A stretch of DNA of 20,531 nt. It comes from an uncultured Phascolarctobacterium sp. (GTDB taxonomy: Bacteria > Bacillota > Negativicutes > Acidaminococcales > Acidaminococcaceae). The position numbers were made by a program, and so were the translations under genes. Positions 7,746 through 15,363 of the stretch are shown here, piece after piece. Below the pieces are notes generated by a model. That model ran no database searches. It was not told where the DNA came from and saw nothing but the letters and a program-made list of their open reading frames with translations. Within the stretch, counting starts at the first letter, position 1, and every line of letters begins with the position of its first letter. The stretch spans positions 1-20,531 of the forward strand of contig URXA01000022.1 in assembly GCA_900551745.1 (NCBI GenBank). The letters run 5' to 3'.

Positions 7746-7838
7746 ATGGTTGATTTGCTGGTGGTGCTGTTTTTTCCGGCAGTACTGGCAGTACTGCTGA
7801 GCATAGCAGAGCTGCGCATTAAATATGCAGAAAAATAG
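7746..7838 (+). CDS. Small hydrophobic protein, 30 aa
   Basis: A second tiny ORF 30 nt after the first. From the ATG at 7746 it encodes 30 residues beginning MVDLLVVLFFPAVLAVLL, one membrane helix, then a charged end (AELRIKYAEK). A GTG at 7737 in the same frame has GGGAG 6 nt upstream, so three more residues are possible. The hydrophobic segment with a central proline and charged C-terminus is reminiscent of Fst/Ldr-type type I toxins or of small transporter subunits such as KdpF, but the similarity is only of layout. The strong terminator at 7856 follows 17 nt after the stop. Confidence 0.45.
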   Translation: MVDLLVVLFFPAVLAVLLSIAELRIKYAEK

Positions 7839-7855
7839 CAGAAGCGGTAGAAAAC

Positions 7856-7915
7856 AAAAAATAAAAATGCTTTGTCCTAAAGTTTACTTTCATGGACAAG
7901 GCATTTTTATTTTTT
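7856..7915. terminator. Very strong, likely bidirectional terminator
   Basis: The arm 7856-7877 (A-rich then TGCTTTGTCC) is complementary to 7894-7915 (GGACAAGGCA then T-rich) over 22 positions with one G-T pair. The loop is 16 nt. A-run and T-run flanks allow function on both strands. It closes the two-small-ORF unit. Confidence 0.85.
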
Positions 7916-8345
7916 CATCTAGTAGTTGACAGGTGTGATGTAAATTTTCTGAATATTTTTTGCTGATGGGAGCATACCTGCTATATAAGTGAATAATATA
8001 TTTTTCTCATATCTGAAATGGGCAAAAATGGATTACTGTAAATGATGCATAAGTATATTGTATACATCAATAATAATAGATAACAGGTTTATTTACTGGT
8101 GCCTTTAAAATGATGGAGGATCAATGTGATTTAAATTTGAAGGGATTCTTAACAGATCGTGTTTTCTAAAAACACAAAGCTTGATTAGGGGGGGACTTGT
8201 GCTAAAATACAACTAATAAATCAAATAGTATGCTTTATTATAAAATTTATAGCACTAATAGTAAGCTTATTTTTTTGGGCAAAATGAAAAGTTGAGAACT
8301 TTTTCATTTATTGCGGTTTGCAGCTTGAAAACCTCATAGTGCATT
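7916..8345. other. Gene-free AT-rich region upstream of the riboswitch
   Basis: No reading frame with a ribosome binding site was found here on either strand. Visible items are a 7-bp hairpin GTGTTTT-3-AAAACAC (8159-8175), a run of seven G (8188-8194) and a candidate promoter at 8181-8208. It most likely holds the promoter and long leader of the riboswitch transcript. Confidence 0.5.
8181..8208 (+). promoter_or_regulatory. Candidate promoter for the riboswitch-fusion gene transcript
   Basis: TTGATT (8181-8186) and TAAAAT (8203-8208) are 16 nt apart, with a G7 tract in the spacer. The riboswitch starts about 130 nt later, a long leader, so a nearer and weaker promoter cannot be excluded. Confidence 0.35.
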
Positions 8346-8503
8346 GGAATCAGGTATGTTCTAGAGTGAAACTATAGAACATTAAAAGGAAAGCCGGTGA
8401 GAATCCGGCACTGTCTCGCAACTGTGAAAGAGAGCTATATGCCTGCAGTATTCTCGCAAAGGAACGAATGGCAATGATCTGAAGTCAGGGCCCTGCCTGA
8501 TCC
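8346..8503 (+). promoter_or_regulatory. Cobalamin (B12) riboswitch aptamer
   Basis: The conserved core is readable. AAAGGAAAGCCGGTGAGAAT and the adjoining CCGGC (stem GCCGG/CCGGC, 8393-8409) are followed by CGCAACTGTGA (8418-8428), and the 3' box GAAGTCAGGGCCCTGCC lies at 8481-8497. The closing P1 helix is formed by GGAATCAGG (8346-8354) and CCTGATCC (8496-8503) with one bulge. A further hairpin AACCTG/CGGGTT with a 7-nt loop (8515-8533) may be the downstream regulatory kissing-loop partner. It lies on the same strand as, and upstream of, the fusion receptor gene at 8807. In known systems such aptamers switch off B12 transport or synthesis genes when cobalamin is abundant. Confidence 0.93.
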
Positions 8504-8615
8504 AAAACTCTGAAAACCTGCGATGTACGGGTTGGAGAACAGAATGAGAAATTATTTGCGATGTGCAGATAGTTTTATTTTTGTTCGCCGGCAAGGTTAC
8601 AGAAGTAAGAAAGTT

Positions 8616-8654
8616 GTATTTTGGCGGCAGCAAGACCAAATACAGCTTTTTTTT
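8616..8654 (+). terminator. Probable riboswitch-controlled terminator (expression platform)
   Basis: GTATTTTGG (8616-8624) pairs with CCAAATAC (8636-8643) with one bulged T. Three nucleotides later comes a run of eight T (8647-8654). It lies 113 nt beyond the aptamer and 150 nt before the fusion gene. An upstream GCCGGCAA (8587-8594) can pair at 7 of 8 positions with TTGGCGGC (8621-8628), which overlaps the terminator's left arm, and so could act as an antiterminator. The pairing is inferred by eye. Confidence 0.55.
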
Positions 8655-8806
8655 GGTTGGGTAATGAAACAGTGAAGATGAAAGAGGCTGCTGTTTTATT
8701 TATAAAAAGTTTTGAAAAATGGGCGATGAAAGGGTGGTAAAAGAGAATATAACTAATTGATTTTATTGCAAATCTATAATTTATAGTTAAGGAAGGTTGT
8801 AGGCTG

Positions 8807-11800
8807 ATGTACAAAAAGGATAATAAATTCAATAATATAGTCTCGGGGATTGCAATATCTCTTGGCTGTATATGTGCTGGTGGGACAACATTTGCTGCTG
8901 ATATGACTGCAGATGGCGTAACTGTAGAAAAAGGTACGCTGCAGTATGCTGCCAGCCAGAGCATAGGCAGTAATAATACTTTTTTGAATTTCGATAATGT
9001 AAAGCCGTTGGAGGATAAAGTTACTCAAACTACATCCTATTTACAGTTAAGCGATGTAGATGTCAACAATACTCCGATAATTTCGTATATTAAAGGTTAT
9101 GGTTCAGATGGTTATAGTGATTATACGCCTTTTGGTTATATCGTTGATAGTACAGGCAATGTATTCAAAAGTGAAAAAACTAAAACCGAAGGATATAATG
9201 CTATCATAGTAAAAATATATAACCCCGATACTGGTGAATATGATACGCATTTGTCGTGTTCAGATAGTGGACAGGCTGCTGGAAATACGTATTTTGACCA
9301 AAATTCTATTGTTAATAATGCTAATAACGTATTAAAAAATCCAAACGTGATCAATGAATTGCAGAAGGCATATGCAGAAGGTGGTTCTGTAGCAGTAAAA
9401 AAATTAATGGGCAAGTATTTGCCGCAGATTTATCTGGCCAAAGTTGATAATTTACAGGATATAATTGATGCGGAAAATACGGATTCCAACATCAATAAAT
9501 ATATAGACAGCATCACTTCAGAAAATATGGAATATCTTCCTTCCGTATACAGAACTGTTGTAAAAACAGAAAGTTCTTCGAGTGGTTCCGGAAGCAGTAG
9601 CAACAGCTATTCTTATGATTCAGTAAAGATGGAGAAGGAGGCTGTGTGGAGACCGGATGACAGGGCCGAGGCATATAAACAGGGGAATATTTTGGCGGAT
9701 GGCTTTGATGGAGGCAAGATTGAAACTTCAAGCGGGCTATTTGGCGTAGATGAAAATGGTGAGGGATTTACGCAAAGTGATGTGGAAGAAGATGGTGTAG
9801 AGCATAGCAAGCAAACCGACCCGCTTTATTGGCTTTTCAGTAAGATTTATAATTCAACCGACCAAACTGGTGATAAAACATGGTTCTCTCCAATCACAGG
9901 ATATCCCGGCATTTCGATCGATAACGTCGATTCTGAAGAAACAATTGGTTTAAATAACACCAAGACAGTAATATCAGTCAAGGATTTAAGCACCGGTGCA
10001 GGCAGTGTTATCGACTTAAGTTATATCAATACCAATGGTGATAATCCTCTGGTTTTGCAGGATAATGGCTATGGGGATATTGAAACAGGCTTTGAATATA
10101 AGGACAGCGATAATAAATGGAATCCGGCATATGTAAAGTTGAGCAGAATTTTGATCGGGGAAAATGCGACGTTAGGGCAGAATACTACCTTTAGGCTCGG
10201 CGTCTACGGCTCGATCATCAAGACGCCCACTACTTCTTCTAATGGCAGAACGAATGACAGCGTGTACATAGTGAATGCAAACCAGGCACAAGAAGAAATA
10301 GATGTCGGAGAAAAAACTAATCTCAATGTTCAGCTTGGGTATGTGCCCGGTGTAGGCACAAAACCTTTTGGAGAAGAAACATACGGCGGCATCGTTATAG
10401 GAATTTATAATAATGCAGATAAATTTGATGTTGCAGGACAACAGAGTATTGCTGATGGAATATTCAGTACTTATCTCATAACGCCGGAAATCAGTCGTCA
10501 CGATAATTATTTTCTTACTGAAAACAGCAAAATAAAATTCAGCCAAGATGAGGACGGAAATTATTTTAGCGCGCCTGGCGGAGGGACGGAAGGAAAAAAG
10601 ATAATCATTATGGACCCGGACGATCCTACAAAGCCTTTTAGGGCTAAAGATGCGGATAATCTGACACAGGAAGAATGGGATTATTTAAACTCTCAAGGTG
10701 CAAGCAGTAGCGGTAGTTACGATAATTTACAAGGCAGCGCGTGGATACTTGACAGTTATAGTTTTGAAGATACGGGTGAAACTGCTGAAAGCGGTAAAAC
10801 TGTTTCGGAAAATAGCGCCGTTATGAACAACTTTGTCAAAGCTTCTAATCTTAGTATGTTCAGACGCTTCGACAGCCTGCACGTCAGCAACCTGAACTGG
10901 ACGGAAGCCGGCGGCAGAGGGCATGGCGGCGCTGACAGCGCTTTAATGGGAGAACTGCGCGAGAATCTGTGGGGCGATGTCTGGCATGGCAAGTTTGATG
11001 CCAAAGCCGGCTATACACGTAATACTAATCAGTCCTATAATGGAGTACAGCTTGGTTATGACAAGCTGCTGAATAAAAACTTCTACAACGGCAAGGTCTA
11101 TACCGGCTTCTATGTCAGCAAAATAGACGGTAAAAGTACTACTTTTTCTGGAAGCGGCGAGCAGGACAGTTACGGTGTCGGCATTTACAGCAGCTGGGTG
11201 GGCAATAAAGGACATTTTATCGATCTGGGAGTCAATGCGGCCAAAGTAAAAAATGATTATCATTTCAGCGGTAATACCGGCGCCGGCAGTATCGGTAATG
11301 TCAAAGGTGAAAATAATATATGGGCTTACGGGTTTGGCGCTCAATACGGCAAACGCAATGAACTTAGTGCCAACTGGTTTTGGGAGCCTTCCATTTCCAT
11401 GTATGTCGGACGTGTCGAACAAAATGATTATACTCTAAGCAACGGCTTGGGAGTTTATGAAAGCGCTTATAACACAGCTATCGGTAAGCTGGGAGTGAAA
11501 GCCGGACGTAATATAGGCGATAAAGGTAATATCTATGCCGGTGTCAGCTGGGGCCATGAGTTTGCGGGTGGGCAAAAGCTGCATCAGACTTACGGTACGC
11601 AAAACCGCCTTCTTGAAACAGTAGGCAGCAACGATAGCTGGTGGGAATGGAATGTCGGCGGCAAGGTCAAAATTTCCTCTAACGGTACCTTCAATCTGGA
11701 CTTTATCAAAACTGCTGGCAGTGAGGTTGGCAACGAATGGAGCATCAACGGCGGTTTGAATTTCAGTTGGGGCGGTTTTGGCAGTGGCGCTGAAAAAACT

Positions 11801-14152
11801 GCAGCGTTTAACGGCAGCCTGGCACCGGTAGGGACTGGTTTTGAGAAAGCACAGTCGCCTACCGTTGTTGTGGGTCAGGCAGCCAAGATAGGCAATATAC
11901 GACTGCCCCAGATGCAGTCGCAGCAGGAATTTATTTCCGCTGCCGGCAGTGACAGCCATGTTTATGAGCTGGGTGATGGCAGCAGCAGGGTTGTTCGTGA
12001 CGATACAGCCGCAGTCAGCGGTAGCATGGCTGACGGTATGGGTGAGTTTGAACTGGGCGGGCTGACTGTTGAAGCTAAACGTCCAGAGTGGGAGAAAAAT
12101 CTCAGCCCAGGTCAGGTGAGCGTTATTTATCCGGCTCAGTTTGAAGGCGAGCAGAAGAATCTGCCGGAACTGCTGGACAGGGTACCTGGCCTCTTTATTC
12201 AGCGGGTCAATGGAGCCGGTCACTATACGGTAGCACGTGTGCGTGGGTCAACGGCGGCGCAGGTCAGCGTTTATGTAGACGGTGTACAGATGAATCTGAC
12301 GGGTGACGCTGCCGTCAATCTGTCGGCGATTCCGGCTGATAATATCGAACGCATTGAAGTCTATCGTGGTTATGTTCCGGCCCGTTTTGCTGGTGCTCCG
12401 TTGGGCGGCGTTATCAATATCGTCACGAAAAAGCCAAACGAAGGGCACGGTCATATCACGCAGGGTATTAAGTCCTACGGCGGTTACAGCAGTACCTACG
12501 AATACAGTATGCCGTTAGGCAGCGGCAGTTTGCTGGCTACCTACGGCCGCGATATCTGGCAGGGTGATTTTGATTATATTTACCCTCAGTACGATGTAAA
12601 TACTAAAGCTGATAAAACCTTTAAACGCCGCAGTAACGGTTATCAGAATAATAACGCCATGCTCAAATGGCAGGATGAGCACTGGACAGTAAAGGGTGTT
12701 TGGAAAAAAATGCACGAAGGGCTGGCACGGGCCATAACGAGAAAAGAGGCTGCTAGGGATGCAGACTATAACTATCTTGATAATGATATGGATATAAACT
12801 ATAAAGAGCTGTTGATAGGACGCCGCGATACTATAGGTAATCTTGACTTGGGCTGGCATATAGCATATATGAACAGCAAAAAAACTTTTATAAATACGGG
12901 CGGTTACCGTCTGATCCATGATTCTATCAACGGTACTCTGCCAAATGGAGTTTATAAAAAATTTGAAAATAATTATCTGCCCGGCGAACTTTGGGGTACA
13001 TGGCATTCCAAGAAGTGGAACGGTAATCTCAATATGGCCATGAAAATGGGCAGTAACCATTTGCTTGAGCTTAACGCCGATTACACCCGCGAAACTATGG
13101 ACTGCAATGGCAATCGATGGGATCTGACTCAGGAACAAATTGATGGTCAGACCGGAGCCACTTATACCAGGCGTAAAATGCTGTCACGGTATAATAATCA
13201 TGAATACCACCTGACCTTACAGGATACTATTACGCTCAACGACGACGGCGACTTCAAGCTGACTCCTGTACTGCGTGCCGATAAAGTGGAAATGGAGGGT
13301 CTGGGTCCAATGGGCGATGGTGACAGCCGCTGGAGATATTCTGGCGGTGTGGCTCTGCAGAAGCAGATCAATGATCATTGGAGCTTTAAATCTACCTGGG
13401 GCACGTATAATAGGCATCCTAACTTCTACGAAATCTTTGGTGATGGCGGTTTTATCGGTCAGAACTACGGTTTTACAACAGGCGGCTATGTTGGTAAAGG
13501 TATGTGGGAAAATGGCAAACAGTTCGATTTCAGCTTGAACTGGCAGGGCAGGTTGGCCCAAGCAGATACTGATACGATTTTGACCTATTATAACCGTAAA
13601 GCCAAAAACCAGATGGTATTATTAACGCCTCGTGGCGGTGATGGCCTGAGCTCATATGCTCCGATGAATTCTGTTGACGTTTATGGTGTCGAGCTGGCCC
13701 ACAATATGAAGTGGCAGCGTTTGAACCTTGCTTTGGCAGCTACCTGGCAGAAATCAAAAGATACCTCTGGTACATTTACCCATAACTGGGGGCAGACCGG
13801 CGGTAAATCATTTGTTCCAGAATGGGTAGTCAGTGCCAGAGTTGATTATCTGCTGCCCGGCGATAAACTGAATGTTTTCGGAGAATATCGTTATACTGAC
13901 AATGAGGTATTACGGGGTGATAATTCCGGTGGCGACGGCGCAATAGATGTACGCGATTCTTATTCGATCGTGGATTTGGGAGTCAAATATAAATTTGATA
14001 AGAAATGGCGTTTAAGCGCCGGTGTCAATGATGTTTTTGACAAGGGAAAAGAAGTTTTCATCACAACCGGCATGTATTATGGGCCGAGGACTTCTTCTTT
14101 CTATCCTCTGCCTGGACGGATGTACTATACGACTTTGGAATACAGCTTCTAA
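8807..14152 (+). CDS. Autotransporter / TonB-dependent receptor fusion, probable B12 receptor
   Basis: An uninterrupted 1781-residue outer-membrane protein. Residues 1-30 are a Sec signal peptide (cleavage near TTFA-AD). Residues 31 to about 683 form an unassigned passenger with a Ser/Gly-rich stretch (256-273); its C-terminal part has the spaced beta-strand look of autotransporter passengers. Residues about 684-991 resemble an autotransporter beta-domain, opening MFRRFDSLHVS and ending FSWGGF. A linker (992-1082) leads to a TonB-box-like GGLTVEAKR (1084-1092), a plug domain (about 1105-1212, LPELLDRVPGLFIQ, VYVDGVQMN, GGVINIVTKK) and a receptor barrel ending in Phe1781. AAGGAAGG (8789-8796) is the ribosome binding site. 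The upstream B12 riboswitch suggests corrinoid uptake. The passenger portion looks more AT-rich than the barrels. The order is topologically feasible because both barrels have their junction ends in the periplasm. Confidence 0.88.
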   Translation: MYKKDNKFNNIVSGIAISLGCICAGGTTFAADMTADGVTVEKGTLQYAASQSIGSNNTFLNFDNVKPLEDKVTQTTSYLQLSDVDVNNTPIISYIKGYGSDGYSDYTPFGYIVDSTGNVFKSEKTKTEGYNAIIVKIYNPDTGEYDTHLSCSDSGQAAGNTYFDQNSIVNNANNVLKNPNVINELQKAYAEGGSVAVKKLMGKYLPQIYLAKVDNLQDIIDAENTDSNINKYIDSITSENMEYLPSVYRTVVKTESSSSGSGSSSNSYSYDSVKMEKEAVWRPDDRAEAYKQGNILADGFDGGKIETSSGLFGVDENGEGFTQSDVEEDGVEHSKQTDPLYWLFSKIYNSTDQTGDKTWFSPITGYPGISIDNVDSEETIGLNNTKTVISVKDLSTGAGSVIDLSYINTNGDNPLVLQDNGYGDIETGFEYKDSDNKWNPAYVKLSRILIGENATLGQNTTFRLGVYGSIIKTPTTSSNGRTNDSVYIVNANQAQEEIDVGEKTNLNVQLGYVPGVGTKPFGEETYGGIVIGIYNNADKFDVAGQQSIADGIFSTYLITPEISRHDNYFLTENSKIKFSQDEDGNYFSAPGGGTEGKKIIIMDPDDPTKPFRAKDADNLTQEEWDYLNSQGASSSGSYDNLQGSAWILDSYSFEDTGETAESGKTVSENSAVMNNFVKASNLSMFRRFDSLHVSNLNWTEAGGRGHGGADSALMGELRENLWGDVWHGKFDAKAGYTRNTNQSYNGVQLGYDKLLNKNFYNGKVYTGFYVSKIDGKSTTFSGSGEQDSYGVGIYSSWVGNKGHFIDLGVNAAKVKNDYHFSGNTGAGSIGNVKGENNIWAYGFGAQYGKRNELSANWFWEPSISMYVGRVEQNDYTLSNGLGVYESAYNTAIGKLGVKAGRNIGDKGNIYAGVSWGHEFAGGQKLHQTYGTQNRLLETVGSNDSWWEWNVGGKVKISSNGTFNLDFIKTAGSEVGNEWSINGGLNFSWGGFGSGAEKTAAFNGSLAPVGTGFEKAQSPTVVVGQAAKIGNIRLPQMQSQQEFISAAGSDSHVYELGDGSSRVVRDDTAAVSGSMADGMGEFELGGLTVEAKRPEWEKNLSPGQVSVIYPAQFEGEQKNLPELLDRVPGLFIQRVNGAGHYTVARVRGSTAAQVSVYVDGVQMNLTGDAAVNLSAIPADNIERIEVYRGYVPARFAGAPLGGVINIVTKKPNEGHGHITQGIKSYGGYSSTYEYSMPLGSGSLLATYGRDIWQGDFDYIYPQYDVNTKADKTFKRRSNGYQNNNAMLKWQDEHWTVKGVWKKMHEGLARAITRKEAARDADYNYLDNDMDINYKELLIGRRDTIGNLDLGWHIAYMNSKKTFINTGGYRLIHDSINGTLPNGVYKKFENNYLPGELWGTWHSKKWNGNLNMAMKMGSNHLLELNADYTRETMDCNGNRWDLTQEQIDGQTGATYTRRKMLSRYNNHEYHLTLQDTITLNDDGDFKLTPVLRADKVEMEGLGPMGDGDSRWRYSGGVALQKQINDHWSFKSTWGTYNRHPNFYEIFGDGGFIGQNYGFTTGGYVGKGMWENGKQFDFSLNWQGRLAQADTDTILTYYNRKAKNQMVLLTPRGGDGLSSYAPMNSVDVYGVELAHNMKWQRLNLALAATWQKSKDTSGTFTHNWGQTGGKSFVPEWVVSARVDYLLPGDKLNVFGEYRYTDNEVLRGDNSGGDGAIDVRDSYSIVDLGVKYKFDKKWRLSAGVNDVFDKGKEVFITTGMYYGPRTSSFYPLPGRMYYTTLEYSF

Positions 14153-14228
14153 GCTTCGGCGCTGCGCAGTAGAAAAATTATAAGAGAAGACCGACTGCAG
14201 ATATTGGCGGAATTTGGAAAAATAATTA

Positions 14229-14272
14229 AAAAAACTGCTCCCAACACTTTTTGATGTCGGGAGCAGTTTTTT
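14229..14272. terminator. Bidirectional terminator between fusion receptor and mscS
   Basis: AAAAAACTGCTCCC (14229-14242) pairs with GGGAGCAGTTTTTT (14259-14272); after one mismatch ACA/TGT extends the stem to an 8-nt loop. A-run and T-run flanks serve both convergent genes. Confidence 0.9.
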
Positions 14273-14287
14273 ATTGAAACGTATTTT

Positions 14288-15103
14288 TTATTTATCTTCC
14301 TGCATATAGATATTCATACCGGGAACAGCGCCGTTGACGCCATTGGCGGCATAAGCTTTACTGATGTTTTCCAGCAGGTCAAAATATACATTCCAGTAAT
14401 CTGAGCCCTGGGCCCAAACACGGATCGTATATTCGACGGCATATTCTTTATAACCGGAAAGCCTGATAAATGGCGCGGGATCATTCAAAGTCTTGTCCGT
14501 AGCTGCAACTGCCTCGGTCAGAGCTTTCTTTACAGTAGCGATATCGTTGTTGTAGCCGGCGCGGATCACAATATCGACGCGGCGTACCGGTTCCGAGGAA
14601 AAGTTAGTGATTTTCCCGCCGGCGATCTCACTGTTCGGTACGAAAATATCTTTGTTATCGACAGTGATGATTTTAGTGCAGAGCATGGAAATTTCTTTAA
14701 CTGTACCTTCGATACCGGCAGCGGAGATATAGTCGCCTGCTTTGAAAGGTTTGGTGATCAGCAGCATGATACCGTTGGAAAGATTGGACAAAGCGCCCTG
14801 TACGGAAAGTGAAACGGCTAAACCCAACATACCTAAAACTGCCAGTAGCGAAGCAATAGGAATACCGATGCTTTCAGCGACGATACATACAGCAACAAAA
14901 TTGAGCACTACCCTGATGACAGTACGCAGAAAACCGCGCAGCGTCAAATCCACGTTCAGTTTATCCAGCAGTCTTTCGATCGGGCCCATCAATGCTTTGA
15001 TGACCGCGTGGCAGACAAGAAAAATGACAAGTGCGGAAATAATGTTGCCAACAGTCAGTTTACCGACTGAAAAATTGAGGATTTCCTGGATCGTTTCCAT
15101 CAT
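14288..15103 (-). CDS. MscS family mechanosensitive ion channel
   Basis: A 271-aa small-conductance mechanosensitive channel of the inner membrane, which releases solutes on hypo-osmotic shock. Three membrane helices are visible (about residues 17-39, 58-80, 84-117). The pore-lining third helix is GLAVSLSVQGALSNLSNGIM, followed by the beta-domain segment PFKAGDYI and the VPNSEIAGGKITNFS motif. The C-terminal alpha-beta domain is complete. The frame is open 11 codons further upstream, but AAGGAG 8 nt before the ATG at 15101-15103 sets the start there. The length is close to E. coli MscS. It is convergent with the fusion receptor and divergent from ychF. Confidence 0.93.
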   Translation of the reverse strand: MMETIQEILNFSVGKLTVGNIISALVIFLVCHAVIKALMGPIERLLDKLNVDLTLRGFLRTVIRVVLNFVAVCIVAESIGIPIASLLAVLGMLGLAVSLSVQGALSNLSNGIMLLITKPFKAGDYISAAGIEGTVKEISMLCTKIITVDNKDIFVPNSEIAGGKITNFSSEPVRRVDIVIRAGYNNDIATVKKALTEAVAATDKTLNDPAPFIRLSGYKEYAVEYTIRVWAQGSDYWNVYFDLLENISKAYAANGVNGAVPGMNIYMQEDK

Positions 15104-15123
15104 ATAAACAACTCCTTTTATTA

Positions 15124-15178
15124 CTTGTTTATACAAACAAGCTAAAATATATTATTATTATAACATAAAATAATACAA
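15124..15178 (-). promoter_or_regulatory. AT-rich promoter region and leader inverted repeat of mscS
   Basis: On the minus strand TTGTAT (15173-15178) and TAATAT (15149-15154) are 18 nt apart; a TATAAT at 15157-15162 is an alternative -10 without a good -35. Between promoter and ribosome binding site lies CTTGTTT-4-AAACAAG (15124-15141), a 7-bp inverted repeat of unknown role. Confidence 0.35.
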
Positions 15179-15271
15179 TAAAATATACTTAACTGAAATT
15201 TTAATAATTTACTGCAAAAAAATGTGTTGTGGAAATATAAATAAACAGCAGCCCGAAGCAACCTATGAAAG

Positions 15272-15294
15272 CTGCGGCGCAGATACCGCCGCAG
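15272..15294. repeat. GC-rich 8-bp inverted repeat upstream of the ychF promoter
   Basis: CTGCGGCG (15272-15279) and CGCCGCAG (15287-15294) are perfect complements around a 7-nt loop, in otherwise AT-rich DNA between the divergent mscS and ychF promoters. It lacks a T-run, so it is not a typical terminator. Confidence 0.5.
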
Positions 15295-15302
15295 TAATAA
15301 TA

Positions 15303-15331
15303 TTGCATAAAAACTGTCTTTGAGGTAAAAT
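15303..15331 (+). promoter_or_regulatory. Probable promoter of ychF
   Basis: TTGCAT (15303-15308) and TAAAAT (15326-15331) are separated by exactly 17 nt, about 30 nt before the GTG start. This is a good sigma-70/A-type match. Confidence 0.65.
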
Positions 15332-15363
15332 AAAGTATTACTAATAGATGAGGAGCGATCAGA

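Noticed and set aside
7574..7819. Minus-strand frame of 81 codons over the two small ORFs
   Set aside because: No start signal and low-complexity Ser/Thr composition; the plus-strand small ORFs have ribosome binding sites and fit promoter and terminator better.
8025..8080. AT-rich stretch with GTATA-3-TATAC dyad, considered as an operator or origin-like element
   Set aside because: Only 5-bp arms in AT-rich DNA; expected by chance.
9570..9625. Ser/Gly codon-rich stretch in the passenger, considered as a repeat element
   Set aside because: No regular nucleotide repeat unit; it reads as a flexible serine-rich linker.
11435..12223. Long minus-strand reading frame (262 codons) inside the fusion gene, with others at 10943-11422 and 12515-13138
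   Set aside because: They lie fully antisense to the well-supported receptor gene, have no ribosome binding site and no recognisable domains; their openness follows from the codon bias of the sense strand.
14153..14228. Sequence after the fusion gene stop, considered for a missing third domain or frameshifted continuation
   Set aside because: The receptor already ends in a classical aromatic C-terminal strand (YYTTLEYSF) and a terminator follows at once.
15201..15308. Hydrophobic 35-residue minus-strand ORF (starts MQYYYCGGICAAAF) between mscS and ychF
   Set aside because: No ribosome binding site, and its coding stretch coincides with the GC-rich hairpin and the ychF -35 element, so a chance frame is more likely than a small membrane protein.
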